A stretch of DNA of 64,000 nucleotides from Streptomyces endophytica (GTDB lineage Bacteria > Actinomycetota > Actinomycetes > Streptomycetales > Streptomycetaceae), in assembly GCF_026153355.1 (NCBI RefSeq), contig NZ_CP110636.1:2356001-2420000 (forward strand). Direction: 5' to 3'. The notes beneath the pieces were generated by a model. That model ran no database searches and had not been told where the DNA came from. It was given only the letters and a program-made list of their open reading frames with translations. Shown piece after piece: positions 53,585 through 64,000 of this stretch. The first letter of the stretch is position 1. Each line of letters begins with the position of its first letter. A program made the translations under genes and the position numbers.

Positions 53585-53616
53585 AAAAGACCGCCCCTCC
53601 CGAAGGAGAGGCGGTC
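53585..53616 (-). terminator. Intrinsic terminator of the NlpC/P60 gene
   Basis: GACCGCCCCTCC and GGAGAGGCGGTC form a stem with one mismatch around a CGAA loop; on the minus strand it is followed by TTTTGCC. It separates the NlpC/P60 gene from the downstream pyrophosphokinase gene. Confidence 0.85.
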
Positions 53617-53662
53617 CTCGTGCGTGCCGGCCCCTGCGGGGGCCGAAGATCCGGCGGGGGTC

Positions 53663-54453
53663 CTACAGGACGCGCACCGCGCCGGTCGGCATGTCGTAGC
53701 TGAGCGGGCGCTCGACGATGCCGGTGCGGGTTCTGGGCGCCGATGAACTTGCCGTCGCCGACGTAGACGGCGACGTGGTAGGCGCTGCCGGCGCTGCCCC
53801 AGTAGAGGATGTCGCCGACCTGGAGGTTGTCGAGGCCGACCTGGGTGCCCTGCGTCGACTGGTCCTGCGACACGCGCGGCAGGTCGATGCCGATCTGGCT
53901 GAAGGCGGCCTGGGTGAGGCCGGAGCAGTCGTACGAGGAGGGGCCGCTGGCTCCCAGGACGTACGCCTTGCCCAGCTGGCCTTGAGGAAGGAGACGAGGG
54001 TGGCGGTGGAGCCGGTGCCGGTGGACGGCGCGGACAGGGTGGTCCGCTCGGCGGAGCGCGAGGCCCGGCCTGGGCGGCCTCCTTGGCCTTGCGGGCTTCC
54101 TCGGCCTTCTTCTTCGCCTCGGCCTTGGCCTTCTTCACGGCCTCGGCCTTGTGCTTCTCCGCTGCCTTGGCGGCCTTGGAGAAGGCACTGTCCTGGAGCG
54201 CCTGGCGCTCGTAGTTGAACGCGACCTGCTCGGCGGTGTCGGCGCTCTGGGCGGCGCTGGTTGCCAGCGCCGTCGTGATCGTCGGCATCTCCTGGGTCTC
54301 GGAGACGGGCTTTTCCCGCGGCGTTGGCCGGCACGGTCGCGCCGGTCACCGCGAGGGTGAGGAAGCCACCGGTCACACCCGCGCGCAGCGCCCGGAGGAC
54401 GCGGAAAGGCGGCGGGGCTTCCGGTGGCTGGGTATGAGTGCGTTCGGGGACAT
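53663..54453 (-). CDS. Secreted NlpC/P60 (C40) peptidase (multiple frameshifts)
   Basis: About 265 residues after repair. The start ATG 54453 opens MSPNALIPSHRKP, leading into a signal segment (LRALRAGVTGGFLTLAVTGA ending VPANAA). A Lys/Ala coiled-coil follows (SKAAKAAEKHKAEAVKKAKA), then the C40 catalytic domain: SYDCSGLTQAAFSQIGIDLP with the active Cys, and SAYHVAVYVGDGKFIGAQNP with the His. It should cut peptidoglycan stem peptides at the cell surface. Frame shifts near 54406, 54316, 54068, 53980 and 53730 are all resolved by adding one or two bases each, seven in total, giving a length divisible by three. Confidence 0.85.
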
Positions 54454-55081
54454 GGCCCAACGGCTATCAGGAGCCGCTGGTTGCTGCCAACAAGAGTGCA
54501 GTCCGCCACACTTGACGTGTACGCGACGAATAAAAAGGGACTTATTGCCGCCCGGCGTTCCGCCGGCGCGATGTCCGAATTTCGCGATCATGTTCCTACG
54601 CACGGCATTTGAGGGTCCGTAGGGGCGCGGAGGCGGCTTACCACTTCCCACGCGCCACGCCAAGGCTTCCCAGGCGTCAAGGACTTACTGCGCGAAATAG
54701 CGTGGGATAGGTCACTCTTGAGTGTCCGTTATGTTCCCGTGATCCGGCCCGTTATGCCCCCGTGACCCGATGGCGGTCCGACTTCGTGAATGCGGGCACG
54801 CGCCGACGATCACGGTGAAGTCACGGGCGGGTCACGGCCACGAGGCGGCGCGCTTATATCAGTTGAGGCGGGCCGATGCCAATTTGCCTTGGGCGGGCAC
54901 CACTTGATATTGGCCAACCGGGGCTGACCAGCGGTAACCCGTGTGAATGTCACCTCTCGTGATCACTCGCGCGCTTCACGTATGAAGATCACCGCTCATC
55001 CGGCTTCATGATCCTTCGCCCGGTGGTGAAGATCACAAGGCGTTGTTCACCCCCGTGTCGCAGATCACAGACCAGCAGGCA

Positions 55082-55087
55082 TAAGAT
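55082..55087 (+). promoter_or_regulatory. Predicted -10 box of the nuo operon
   Basis: TAAGAT would start transcription near 55094, leaving a leader of about 100 nt that includes the Rex-like operator. The -35 region is not clear. Confidence 0.4.
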
Positions 55088-55102
55088 GCAGGCGGTTCGG
55101 GC

Positions 55103-55120
55103 TTGTGAACTGCCTCACAT
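55103..55120. promoter_or_regulatory. Rex-like operator upstream of nuoA
   Basis: TTGTGAA-CTGC-CTCACAT matches the Rex consensus TTGTGAA-N4-TTCACAA at 12 of 14 half-site positions. Rex senses NADH/NAD+ and is known to repress nuo in S. coelicolor. The site overlaps the predicted early transcribed region, a good position for repression. Confidence 0.7.
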
Positions 55121-55195
55121 GTGCACGATCTCCGAGGGGCGGCGAAGGGCCCGGGCGGACCGCCCCAGTCATCGTCGACTGAAGGAGCGGGGACG

Positions 55196-55554
55196 GTGAA
55201 CGCTTACGCGCCCATCCTCGTACTAGGAGCCCTCGGGGCAGGCTTTGCGATCTTCTCCGTCGTCATGGCCGCGCTCATCGGGCCCAGGCGCTACAACCGG
55301 GCCAAGCTCGAGGCGTACGAATGCGGATCGAGCCGACGCCACAACCGTCCGGTGGCGGTCGCTTCCCGATCAAGTACTACCTGACGGCGATGCTCTTCAT
55401 CGTCTTCGACATCGAGATCGTCTTCCTCTATCCCTGGGCCGTCACCTTCGATGCCCTGGGACTGTTCGGGCTCGTCGAGATGCTCCTCTTCGCGCTCACC
55501 GTCTTCGTCGCCTACGCCTATGTCTGGCGTCGTGGCGGCCTGGAATGGGACTAG
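55196..55554 (+). CDS. nuoA: NADH-quinone oxidoreductase subunit A (frameshifted)
   Basis: 119 residues after adding one base. Three membrane helices are typical of Nuo[41 protein letters not shown] with conserved acidic residues, and [20 protein letters not shown]. The conserved YECGIEP block is interrupted at 55324-55325, where GG should be GGG. The GTG start has AAGGAG 7-8 nt upstream. It is the first gene of the nuo operon and part of the proton-pumping membrane arm near the quinone site. Confidence 0.93.
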
Positions 55555-55563
55555 GGGCCACCC

Positions 55564-56114
<551 letters not shown>

Positions 56115-56118
<4 letters not shown>

Positions 56119-56890
56119 GTGAGCAGAAGAACCCCGAGCGTCCGGACGACGAGCCGCGCGGCAACGACGCCCACGACGAGGCCGTCCCGGCGCAGCGCGA
56201 CGACACCGGCGAGGTGATCGCCACCCGCCGCGGGATGTTCGGCGCCGACAACGGCGGCGACACCAGCGGCTACGGCGGCCTGGTCCGCACCGTCCGGCTG
56301 CCCGGCGCGACCTCCCGGCCGTACGGCGGCCCGGCGCCCAGGGCGCGTACGGCGACTTCGACGAGATCGCCGACGAACTGGAGGGCGCCCTCGACGAACA
56401 GGGGCTGGTCCCCGAGAACGTCATCCCGAAGACCGTCGTCGACCGCGGCGAGCTGACCTTCCACATCGAGCGGGAGTACCTCCCGGCGGTCGCCCGGATC
56501 CTGCGCGACGACCCGGCGCTCCGCTTCGAGCTGTGTACCGGCGTCAGCGGCGTCCACTTCCCCGGCGACAAGGGCCGCGAGCTGCACGCCGTCTACCACC
56601 TGCGCTCGATCACCCACAACCGGCTGATCCGGCTGGAGGTCTCCGCGCCGGACGCGGACCCGCACATCCCCTCGCTCGTCGCGGTCTACCCGACCAACGA
56701 CTGGCACGAGCGCGAGACCTACGACTTCTTCGGCCTGGTCTTCGACGGCCATCCCGCGCTGACCCGGATCATGATGCCGGACGACTGGCAGGGCTTCCCG
56801 CAACGCAAGGACTACCCGCTCGGCGGCATCCCCGTCGAGTACAAGGGCGCCCAGATCCCGGCTCCCGACCAGCGGAGGTCGTACAGCTGA
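56115..56890 (+). CDS. nuoC: NADH-quinone oxidoreductase subunit C (frameshifted)
   Basis: 258 residues after adding one base. The GTG start overlaps the nuoB stop. The first ~80 residues are an acidic Streptomyces-type extension ([20 protein letters not shown]). The 30-kDa subunit core follows: [60 protein letters not shown] and [20 protein letters not shown]. The break is at GGG 56341-56343, where one more G restores continuity to [12 protein letters not shown]. It is part of the peripheral arm. Confidence 0.93.
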
Positions 56891-58264
56891 TGACTACTGC
56901 ACCGCACTCCCACTCCCGAACGGGCACCGCACGTCCAGCGACTTCGACACGACCGAGTCGCTCGCCCGGGAGACCACCGAGGGCACCGTCTACAACGTCA
57001 CCGGCGGCGACTGGGACGAGATCGCGGCGTCCGCGGCGAAGTCCGACGACGAGCGGATCATCGTCAACATGGGACCGCAGCACCCGTCCACGCACGGCGT
57101 GCTCCGGCTGATCCTGGAGATCGACGGGGAGACCGTCACCGAGGCCCGCTGCGGCATCGGCTACCTCCACACCGGCATCGAGAAGAACCTCGAATACCGG
57201 ACCTGGACGCAGGGCACCACCTTCGTCACGAGGATGGATTACCTCACCCCTTCTTCAACGAGACGGCCTACTGCCTGGCCGTGGAGAAGCTGCTCGGCAT
57301 CACCGACGACATCCCCGACCGGGCCTCGGTCGTCCGCGTGATGCTGATGGAACTCAACCGGCTCTCCTCCCACCTGGTGTGCATCGCCACCGGCGGCATG
57401 GAGCTGGGCGCCACCACGATCATGATCTACGGCTTCCGGGACCGCGAGCTGATCCTCGACATCTACGAGCTGATCACCGGCCTGCGGATGAACCACGCCT
57501 ACATCCGGCCCGGCGGCCTGGCCCAGGACCTGCCCCCGGGCGCCGTCGACCAGGTGCGCGCCTTCGTCAAGAAGATGCGCAAGAACCTCCCCGAGTACGA
57601 CAAGCTCGCCACCGGCAACCCGGTCTTCAAGGGCCGCATGGAGGGCATCGGCTACCTCGACCTGGCCGGCTGCATGGCCACCGGCGCCACCGGACCCATC
57701 GTCCGCTCCGCCGGCCTGCCGCACGACCTGCGCAAGACACAGCCGTACTGCGGTTACGAGGACTACGAGTTCGACATCCCGACCGCCGACACCTGCGACG
57801 CCTACGGGCGGTTCCTGATCCGGCTGGAGGAGATGCGGCAGTCGCTGCGGATCATCGAGCAGTGCCTGGACCGGCTCGAACCCGGGCCGGTGATGGTCGC
57901 GGACAAGAAGATCGCCTGGCCCGCCCAGCTGGCGCTCGGCCCGGACGGCCTGGGCAACTCCCTCGACCACATCAAGAAGATCATGGGCACCTCGATGGAG
58001 GCCCTGATCCACCACTTCAAGCTCGTGACCGAGGGCTTCCGGGTCCCGCCCGGGCAGGCCTACGCGGCCGTCGAGTCACCCAAGGGCGAGCTGGGCGTGC
58101 ACGCGGTCAGCGACGGCGGCACCCGCCCCTACCGGGTGCACTTCCGCGACCCGTCCTTCACCAACCTGCAGGCCATGGCGGCGATGTGCGAAGGCGGCCA
58201 GGTCGCCGACGTCATCGTCGCCGTCGCGTCCATCGACCCCGTGATGGGAGGCGTCGACCGGTGA
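56890..58264 (+). CDS. nuoD: NADH-quinone oxidoreductase subunit D (two frameshifts)
   Basis: 458 residues after adding two bases. It forms the quinone-binding pocket with Nuo[61 protein letters not shown] and a C-terminal [18 protein letters not shown]. The first break is near 56941-56946, between the Met-rich start and [20 protein letters not shown]; the second is at CCCC 57247-57250, repaired to [20 protein letters not shown]. The ATG overlaps the nuoC stop (TGATG), and the stop overlaps nuoE. Confidence 0.94.
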
Positions 58265-59237
58265 CCACTGCGTCTTCTCCGCAGGGAGCCCCCGCAAGCC
58301 CCACCAGCCTGGGGATGCCCGCGCTCCCCGCCCCCGACTACCCGGCCGACGTCCGGGCCCGGCTGGCGGCGGACGCCAAGGAGGTGATCGCCCGCTACCC
58401 CGGCCCGCGCTCGGCGCTGCTGCCGCTGCTGCACCTCGTCCAGGCCGAGGACGGGCACGTCACCCGCACCGGCATCCGCTTCTGCGCGGAGCTGCTGGAC
58501 CTCACCACCGCCGAGGTCACCGCCGTGGCGACCTTCTACTCCATGTACCGGCGCAAGGCCGGCGGCGACTACCAGGTCGGGGTCTGCACCAACACGCTCT
58601 GCGCGGTGATGGGCGGCGACGCCATCTTCGAGGAGCTCCAGGAGCACCTCGGCGTCGGCAACGGCGAGACCACCGAGGACGGCGCCGTCACCCTCGAACA
58701 CATCGAGTGCAACGCCGCCTGCGACTTCGCGCCCGTCGTGATGGTCAACTGGGAGTTCTTCGACAACCAGACGCCGGAGTCCGCCCGGCAGCTCGTCGAC
58801 GACCTGCGGGCCGGCCGGACCGTCGAACCCACCCGCGGCGCACCGCTGTGCACCTTCCGGGAGACCGCCCGCATCCTCGCCGGATTCCCCGACGAGCGGC
58901 CGGGCGCCACCGCCGCCACCGGGAGCGCCGGACCCGCCTCGCTGATCGGGCTCCGCCTGGCCAAGGGCGAGGCCGCGCCCGGCCGCGGCGCCGGCGCCGA
59001 TCACGTCGTGTCGCCCCGCGCCGGCGAGGGCGGGCACCCTGAGGAGGGCACCGCCGGCGAACCCCCCGGCGGCCACCCCGGCGAGCAGGCACCCGCGGGA
59101 CACCCCAGCTCCCACGACGCCCCGCAGGAAACCTCGGCCTCCGACCAGGCCCACCCGTCTCCCGCCACCTCCCCGGACGGAGGGGCTCCGCCCCGCAGCG
59201 ACGATACGTCCGGGCCCACCGCTAAGGAGGGGAGTGA
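58261..59237 (+). CDS. nuoE: NADH-quinone oxidoreductase subunit E (3' frameshift)
   Basis: About 325 residues. NuoE carries the N1a [2Fe-2S] cluster: ligands in [13 protein letters not shown] and [20 protein letters not shown]. The thioredoxin-like core is normal, but the C-terminal ~110 residues are a low-complexity Gly/Pro/Ser tail. The literal frame runs past the nuoF start; one more G in GGGG at 59229-59232 would end the protein at the TGA at 59235-59237, overlapping the nuoF ATG, as elsewhere in the operon. The GTG start overlaps the nuoD stop. Confidence 0.92.
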
Positions 59238-60619
59238 TGACCGTGGCAGCCGAACACGGGGGCTCCTCCCGGCCACCGGCCGGGGGAGAGGCCAGCCCCG
59301 AGAAGCTCCTCGTGCCCGTCCTGTCCGCCTTCTGGGACCAGCCCGAGTCCTGGACGCTGGAGACCTACCGCCGGCACGAGGGCTACGAGGGCCTGCGCAA
59401 GGCGCTCGCGATGTCCCCCGACGACGTCATCGCCTACGTCAAGGACTCCGGTCTGCGCGGCCGCGGCGGCGCGGGCTTCCCCACCGGAATGAAATGGCAG
59501 TTCATTCCGCAGGGCGACGGCAAACCGCACTATCTCGTTGTCAACGCCGACGAATCGGAGCCGGGGACCTGCAAGGACATCCCCCTCCTCTTCGCGAACC
59601 CGCATGCCCTCATCGAAGGGATCGTGATCGCCTGTCACGCGATCCGTGCGCACCACGCCTTCATCTATCTGCGCGGTGAGGTCGTACCCGTGCTGCGCCG
59701 GCTGCACGAAGCCGTGCGCGAGGCCTACGCGGCGGGCTTCCTCGGAAAGAACATCCTGGGGTCGGGACTCGACCTGGACGTGATCGTGCACGCGGGCGCC
59801 GGCGCGTACATCTGCGGTGAGGAAACCGCGCTGCTGGATTCCCTGGAGGGCCGTCGCGGACAGCCCCGGCTGCGTCCTCCCTTCCCTGCGGTGGCCGGCC
59901 TCTACGCCTGCCCCACTGTCGTCAACAACGTCGAATCCATCGCCTCTGTTCCCGCGATCCTCACCAGAGGAAAGGACTGGTTCAGGTCGATGGGTAGCGA
60001 GAAGTCCCCGGGCTTCACGCTCTACTCGCTCAGCGGCCACGTCGCCAACCCGGGCCAGTACGAAGCCCCGTTGGGCATCACGCTGCGCCAGCTGCTCGAC
60101 ATGAGCGGCGGGATGCGCCGCGGCCACCGGCTGAAGTTCTGGACGCCCGGCGGTTCCTCCACGCCGATGTTCACCGACGAGCACCTCGACGTCCCCCTCG
60201 ACTACGAGGGCGTCGGCGCGGCCGGCTCGATGCTCGGCACCAAGGCGCTGCAGTGCTTCGACGAGACCACCTGCGTGGTGCGGGCGGTCACCCGCTGGAC
60301 CGAGTTCTACGCGCACGAGTCCTGCGGCAAGTGCACGCCCTGCCGTGAAGGGACGTACTGGCTGGTGCAGTTGCTGCGCGACATCGAGGCGGGCCGTGCC
60401 CGGATGGCCGACCTCGACAAGATCGCCGACATCGCCGACAACATCAACGGCAAGTCGTTCTGCGCGCTCGGCGACGGCGCCGCCTCGCCGATCTTCTCCT
60501 CGCTCCAGTACTTCCGCGAGGAGTACGAGCAGCACATCACCGGCAAGGGCTGCCCGTTCGACCCCGCCAAGTCGACCCTGTGGGCCGACAACGACGCTCA
60601 CCTGGGGGTGAATGCATGA
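59237..60619 (+). CDS. nuoF: NADH-quinone oxidoreductase subunit F
   Basis: 460 residues. NuoF binds NADH and FMN and the N3 cluster. The nucleotide motif is [22 protein letters not shown] contacts lie in [14 protein letters not shown] and [20 protein letters not shown], and the [4Fe-4S] ligands are in [12 protein letters not shown] with a later Cys in [20 protein letters not shown] precedes the ATG at 59237; a GTG at 59234 would add one residue. It is intact. Confidence 0.97.
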   Translation: MTVAAEHGGSSRPPAGGEASPEKLLVPVLSAFWDQPESWTLETYRRHEGYEGLRKALAMSPDDVIAYVKDSGLRGRGGAGFPTGMKWQFIPQGDGKPHYLVVNADESEPGTCKDIPLLFANPHALIEGIVIACHAIRAHHAFIYLRGEVVPVLRRLHEAVREAYAAGFLGKNILGSGLDLDVIVHAGAGAYICGEETALLDSLEGRRGQPRLRPPFPAVAGLYACPTVVNNVESIASVPAILTRGKDWFRSMGSEKSPGFTLYSLSGHVANPGQYEAPLGITLRQLLDMSGGMRRGHRLKFWTPGGSSTPMFTDEHLDVPLDYEGVGAAGSMLGTKALQCFDETTCVVRAVTRWTEFYAHESCGKCTPCREGTYWLVQLLRDIEAGRARMADLDKIADIADNINGKSFCALGDGAASPIFSSLQYFREEYEQHITGKGCPFDPAKSTLWADNDAHLGVNA

Positions 60620-63171
60620 CCGTCACCACTACGGGGTCGAGCAGCGGCTCCGCCGCGGTCCCCCCGGAGGACCTCGTCACCCTGACGATCGACGGCATCG
60701 AGATCTCCGTCCCCAAGGGGACGCTGGTCATCCGCGCCGCCGAACTCCTCGGCATCGAGATCCCGCGCTTCTGCGACCACCCGCTGCTGGACCCCGCGGG
60801 CGCCTGCCGGCAGTGCATCGTGGAGGTCGAGGGCCAGCGCAAGCCGATGGCGTCCTGCACGATCACCTGCACCGACGGCATGGTCGTCAAGTCGCAGCTG
60901 ACGTCCCCGGTGGCCGAGAAGGCGCAGCGCGGCGTGATGGAGCTGCTGCTGATCAACCACCCGCTGGACTGCCCGGTCTGCGACAAGGGCGGCGAGTGCC
61001 CGCTGCAGAACCAGGCCATGCAGGTCGGTGACCCGGACTCGCGCTTCGAGGGGAAGAAGCGCACGTTCGCCAAGCCGGTGCCGATCTCCACCCAGGTGCT
61101 GCTGGACCGCGAGCGGTGCGTGCTGTGCGCGCGCTGCACCCGCTTCAGCAACCAGATCGCCGGCGACCCGATGATCGAGCTGGTTGAGCGCGGCGCGCTC
61201 CAGCAGGTCGGCACCGGGGAGGGCGAGCCCTTCCAGTCGTACTTCTCCGGCAACACCATCCAGATCTGCCCGGTCGGCGCGCTCACCTCGGCCGCCTACC
61301 GCTTCCGCTCCCGCCCCTTCGACCTGGTGTCGTCGCCGTCGGTGTGCGAGCACTGCGCGGGCGGCTGCGCGACCCGCACCGACCACCGGCGCGGCAAGGT
61401 CATGCGGCGGCTGGCGGCGAACGACCCGGAGGTCAACGAGGAGTGGATCTGCGACAAGGGGCGCTTCGCCTTCCGGTACGCGCAGCAGCGTGACCGGCTG
61501 GAGCACCCGTTGGTGCGCAATGCGGAGTCCGGGGAACTGGAGCCGGCGAGCTGGCCGATGGCCCTCGAGGCGGCGGCCCGCGGGCTGGCCGCGGCGAAGG
61601 GCCGCACCGGTGTGCTGACCGGCGGCCGGCTCACCGTCGAGGACGCCTACGCGTACGCCAAGTTCGCCCGGATCGCGCTGCACACCAACGACATCGACTT
61701 CCGGGCCCGGGCGCACAGCGCCGAGGAGGCGGACTTCCTGGCCGCCCGGGTCGCCGGCCGCGGCCGTGACCTCGGGGGCGGCGGGGTCACGTACGCCGCC
61801 CTGGAGAAGGCGCCGGCCGTGCTGCTGGCGGGCATCGAGGCGGAGGAGGAGGCGCCCGGCGTCTTCCTGCGGCTGCGCAAGGCCCACCGCACATACGGGC
61901 AGCGCACCTTCGGCCTCGCCGCCTACGCCTCCCGAGGGCTGATCAAGGCCGGCGGGACGCTGCTGCCGGCCGCGCCCGGCACCGAAACGGAATGGCTGGA
62001 CGCGCTGGCCGGCAACGAGGCAGCGGGCGCGGAGAGCCTTCCCGCGGAGGGCGAGGGCGGGCGACGGGCGGGCCTGGACGGCGAGGGGCACGCCGCGGCC
62101 GAGGCGCTGCGCACGGACGGCGCGGTGATCGTCGTCGGTGAGCGGCTGGCGGCGGTGCCGGGTGCGCTGACCGCCGCGGTGCGCGCCGCCGCCGCGACCG
62201 GCGCGCAACTGGTGTGGATCCCGCGGCGGGCGGGCGAACGCGGCGCGGTGGAGGCGGGCGCGCTGCCCGGTCTGCTGCCCGGCGGCCGGCCGGCCACCGA
62301 CCCGCGGGCCCGCGACGAGGTCGCCGCCGCCTGGGGCGTGGCCGCGCTGCCGCACCGGCACGGCCGGGACACCGGCCAGATCATCGAGGCCGCGGCGACC
62401 GGTGAGCTGAGCGCGCTGCTGGTGGCCGGCGTCGAGGTCGCCGACCTGCCGGACCCGGCCCGGGCGCTGACCGCCCTGGACGAGGTCGGGTTCCTGGTCA
62501 GCCTGGAGCTGCGGCCCTCCCAGGTCACCGAGCGGGCCGATGTGGTCCTCCCGGTGGCGGCCGTGGTGGAGAAGGCCGGAACGTTCCTCAACTGGGAGGG
62601 CCGGGCCCGGCTGTTCGAGGCCGCGCTCAAGCCCGACCAGATGACCCGCCGCCATCTGCTGCCGGACTCCCGGGTGCTGCACATGCTCGCCGATGCCCTC
62701 GACGTCCACCTGGCGCTGCCGGACGTCGCCTCCGTACGCCGCGAACTGACCCGGCTCGGCAACTGGGACGGCCCGTACGCGGGCGACCCGCTGGAGACCG
62801 GGCGGCCGCTGCCCCGGCCCGGCACCGGCGAGGCGGTGCTCGCCGGGCACCGGCTGCTGCTGGACCAGGGCGTCCTCCAGGAAGGCGACGAGGCGCTGGC
62901 CGGCACCCGGCACGCCGCCGTCGCCCGGCTGTCGGAGACCACCGCCGCCGAGACCGGCGTCAAGGACGGCGACGTGCTGGCGGTCAGCGGGCCGGCCGGC
63001 TCGGTGCGGCTGCCGCTGCAGGTCACGCCGATGCCCGACCGGGTGGTGTGGCTGCCGCTCAACTCCACGGGCGGGGGCGTCGCCGCCGACACCGGTGCGC
63101 GCCCCGGCGAACTGGTGAGGATCTCCGCCGCCCCGGGCACGCCGGAGCCGGCCAAGGAGGTGGACGCATGA
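60616..63171 (+). CDS. nuoG: NADH-quinone oxidoreductase subunit G
   Basis: 851 residues. The N-terminal ferredoxin-like part holds a [2Fe-2S] site ([20 protein letters not shown], then MASC), a His-Cys [4Fe-4S] site ([20 protein letters not shown]) and a second [4Fe-4S] set ([17 protein letters not shown]). A molybdopterin-oxidoreductase-like domain follows, starting at [20 protein letters not shown] with its own cluster cysteines. The extended C terminus ([20 protein letters not shown]) is the usual dimethylsulfoxide-reductase-type cap. The ATG overlaps the nuoF stop (ATGA). It is intact. Confidence 0.96.
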   Translation: MTVTTTGSSSGSAAVPPEDLVTLTIDGIEISVPKGTLVIRAAELLGIEIPRFCDHPLLDPAGACRQCIVEVEGQRKPMASCTITCTDGMVVKSQLTSPVAEKAQRGVMELLLINHPLDCPVCDKGGECPLQNQAMQVGDPDSRFEGKKRTFAKPVPISTQVLLDRERCVLCARCTRFSNQIAGDPMIELVERGALQQVGTGEGEPFQSYFSGNTIQICPVGALTSAAYRFRSRPFDLVSSPSVCEHCAGGCATRTDHRRGKVMRRLAANDPEVNEEWICDKGRFAFRYAQQRDRLEHPLVRNAESGELEPASWPMALEAAARGLAAAKGRTGVLTGGRLTVEDAYAYAKFARIALHTNDIDFRARAHSAEEADFLAARVAGRGRDLGGGGVTYAALEKAPAVLLAGIEAEEEAPGVFLRLRKAHRTYGQRTFGLAAYASRGLIKAGGTLLPAAPGTETEWLDALAGNEAAGAESLPAEGEGGRRAGLDGEGHAAAEALRTDGAVIVVGERLAAVPGALTAAVRAAAATGAQLVWIPRRAGERGAVEAGALPGLLPGGRPATDPRARDEVAAAWGVAALPHRHGRDTGQIIEAAATGELSALLVAGVEVADLPDPARALTALDEVGFLVSLELRPSQVTERADVVLPVAAVVEKAGTFLNWEGRARLFEAALKPDQMTRRHLLPDSRVLHMLADALDVHLALPDVASVRRELTRLGNWDGPYAGDPLETGRPLPRPGTGEAVLAGHRLLLDQGVLQEGDEALAGTRHAAVARLSETTAAETGVKDGDVLAVSGPAGSVRLPLQVTPMPDRVVWLPLNSTGGGVAADTGARPGELVRISAAPGTPEPAKEVDA

Positions 63172-64000
63172 TGCAGCTCGGTCAACTGGCCGCCGCGCAG
63201 ACCGCGCTGGCCCAGGAGGACCTGTCGATGTTCGGCCGCGACCCGTGGTGGCTGGTCGTCATCAAGGCGGTCTTCTGCTTCGCGTTCCTGATGCTGACGG
63301 TGCTGTTCTCCATCGTGTGGGAGCGCAAGGTCGTCGCCTGGATGCAGTTGCGCATCGGCCCCAACCGGCACGGGCCCTGGGGCATGCTCCAGTCGCTCGC
63401 CGACGGCATCAAGCTGATGCTGAAGGAGGACCTGGTCGTCCGGCGGGCCGACAAGCTGGTCTACGTCCTCGCGCCGATCGTGGCGGCCATCCCGGCGTTC
63501 ATGGCGATCGCGGTGGTCCCGTTCGGCCCGGCCGACAACGAGATCTCGATCTTCGGCCACCGCACCCCGATGCAGCTGACCGACCTGCCGATCGGCATCC
63601 TCTACATCCTGGCCACCGCCTCGGTGGGCATCTACGGCATCGTGCTGGCGGGCTGGTCCTCCGGCTCGACGTACCCGCTGCTGGGCGGTCTCCGCTCGTG
63701 CGCGCAGATGATCTCGTACGAGATCGCGATGGGCGCCGCTTTCGCCTCGGTCTTCCTGTACTCCGGGTCGATGTCGACGTCGACCATCGTGGAGTCGCAG
63801 CAGAACAGGTGGTACATCCTGCTGCTGCCGGTGTCGTTCCTCATCTACATCGCGACGATGGTGGGGGAGACCAACCGGGCGCCGTTCGACATGCCGGAGT
63901 CCGAGGGCGACCTCGTCGGCGGCTTCAATACCGAGTACTCGTCCATCAAGTTCGCGATGTTCATGCTCGCCGAGTACGTCAACATGGTGACGGTCTCGGC
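63168..64000 (+). CDS. nuoH: NADH-quinone oxidoreductase subunit H, N-terminal part
   Basis: 277 complete codons are visible before the window ends. NuoH is the membrane subunit linking the peripheral arm to the proton channels. Seen are [73 protein letters not shown] and [20 protein letters not shown], all strongly conserved. AAGGAGG precedes two successive ATG codons (63168, overlapping the nuoG stop, and 63171). No frameshift is seen in the visible part. Confidence 0.96.
   Translation, partial: MMQLGQLAAAQTALAQEDLSMFGRDPWWLVVIKAVFCFAFLMLTVLFSIVWERKVVAWMQLRIGPNRHGPWGMLQSLADGIKLMLKEDLVVRRADKLVYVLAPIVAAIPAFMAIAVVPFGPADNEISIFGHRTPMQLTDLPIGILYILATASVGIYGIVLAGWSSGSTYPLLGGLRSCAQMISYEIAMGAAFASVFLYSGSMSTSTIVESQQNRWYILLLPVSFLIYIATMVGETNRAPFDMPESEGDLVGGFNTEYSSIKFAMFMLAEYVNMVTVS

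Larger units (their letters stand above)
54454..55195. other. 742-bp regulatory spacer upstream of nuoA
   Basis: It contains the promoter region of the NlpC/P60 gene (minus) and of nuo (plus). From about 54765 to 55075 there are many GTGA/TCAC half-sites, some forming tight dyads (GTGAAGTCAC, CGTGATCACTCG, GTGAAGATCAC). A TAAGAT box and a Rex-like operator lie near the right end. No gene is seen. Confidence 0.55.

Noticed and set aside
54454..54700. c-di-AMP (ydaO-type) riboswitch upstream of the NlpC/P60 gene
   Set aside because: Such riboswitches often precede cell-wall hydrolases in Streptomyces, but I could not find the conserved core on the minus strand.
55026..55038. GTGAAGATCAC as a second Rex site
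   Set aside because: The half-sites are only 3 bp apart, against 6 bp between GTGA and TCAC in Rex operators.
57379..59679. Single 766-codon frame joining nuoD, nuoE and nuoF
   Set aside because: It is out of frame with NuoD for its first part, in frame with NuoE, then out of frame with NuoF. It results from a missing base at the nuoE end.

Overview
The window reads as Streptomyces chromosome. It has very high G+C coding DNA, frequent GTG/TTG starts, ATGA/GTGA stop-start overlaps, several predicted leaderless transcripts, a WhiJ-like XRE/DUF397/ATPase module, and a gene order (hemL, cytochrome c maturation, dispersed futalosine menaquinone genes, nuo operon) that I recall from Streptomyces coelicolor but have not searched.

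Layout. 0-6.1 kb is accessory: the end of an AAA ATPase, an FAD monooxygenase diverging from its TetR regulator across an operator array, a MazG-like protein, and a coupled cupin/SDR pair. 6.1-17.8 kb holds a conserved hypothetical gene, hemL, a phosphatase, a secreted deacetylase-like protein and the system II cytochrome c maturation operon (ResA-like, CcdA, ResB, CcsB), then a Tat-exported phospholipase C-like protein, a DUF4291 protein and a PLDc_N membrane protein. 17.9-24.2 kb carries late and central menaquinone genes (UbiD-type, MqnP, UbiX-type, MqnE) plus a rhomboid protease and an AsnC regulator. 24.3-33.2 kb has a cysteine-rich leader peptide ahead of a dicarboxylate/cystine-type symporter, a MarR/MFS pair, a PPOX protein, an alpha/beta hydrolase and a TetR-acyl-CoA ligase pair sharing one operator motif. 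33.3-39.4 kb has the XRE/DUF397/ATPase module, a large TPR membrane protein, two small zinc proteins and a cold-shock gene. 39.6-45.9 kb returns to menaquinone (mqnA, a Ser/Thr kinase, mqnC, a degenerate amidohydrolase, menG). 46.2-54.5 kb has a zinc-ribbon membrane protein, a GNAT protein, a geranylgeranyl-reductase homologue, a hydrolase, a secreted RelA/SpoT-like protein and a secreted NlpC/P60 peptidase. 55.2-64.0 kb is nuoA-nuoH, cut by the window end.

The unifying theme is respiration: haem precursor supply (hemL), covalent cytochrome c assembly, menaquinone synthesis by the futalosine route with a candidate side-chain reductase, and complex I. A near-consensus Rex operator sits just upstream of nuoA and would tie complex I to NADH/NAD+.

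Two properties colour the whole annotation. First, at least 12 genes, including nuo and menaquinone genes, are broken by frameshifts that can each be repaired by adding single bases, mostly in short G or C runs. This looks like systematic sequencing or assembly error, so I annotate them as genes spanning the break. Second, the spacers and several coding linkers contain an unusual number of short tandem repeats (9-78 bp units). No tRNA, rRNA, CRISPR array, insertion sequence or phage gene was recognised.
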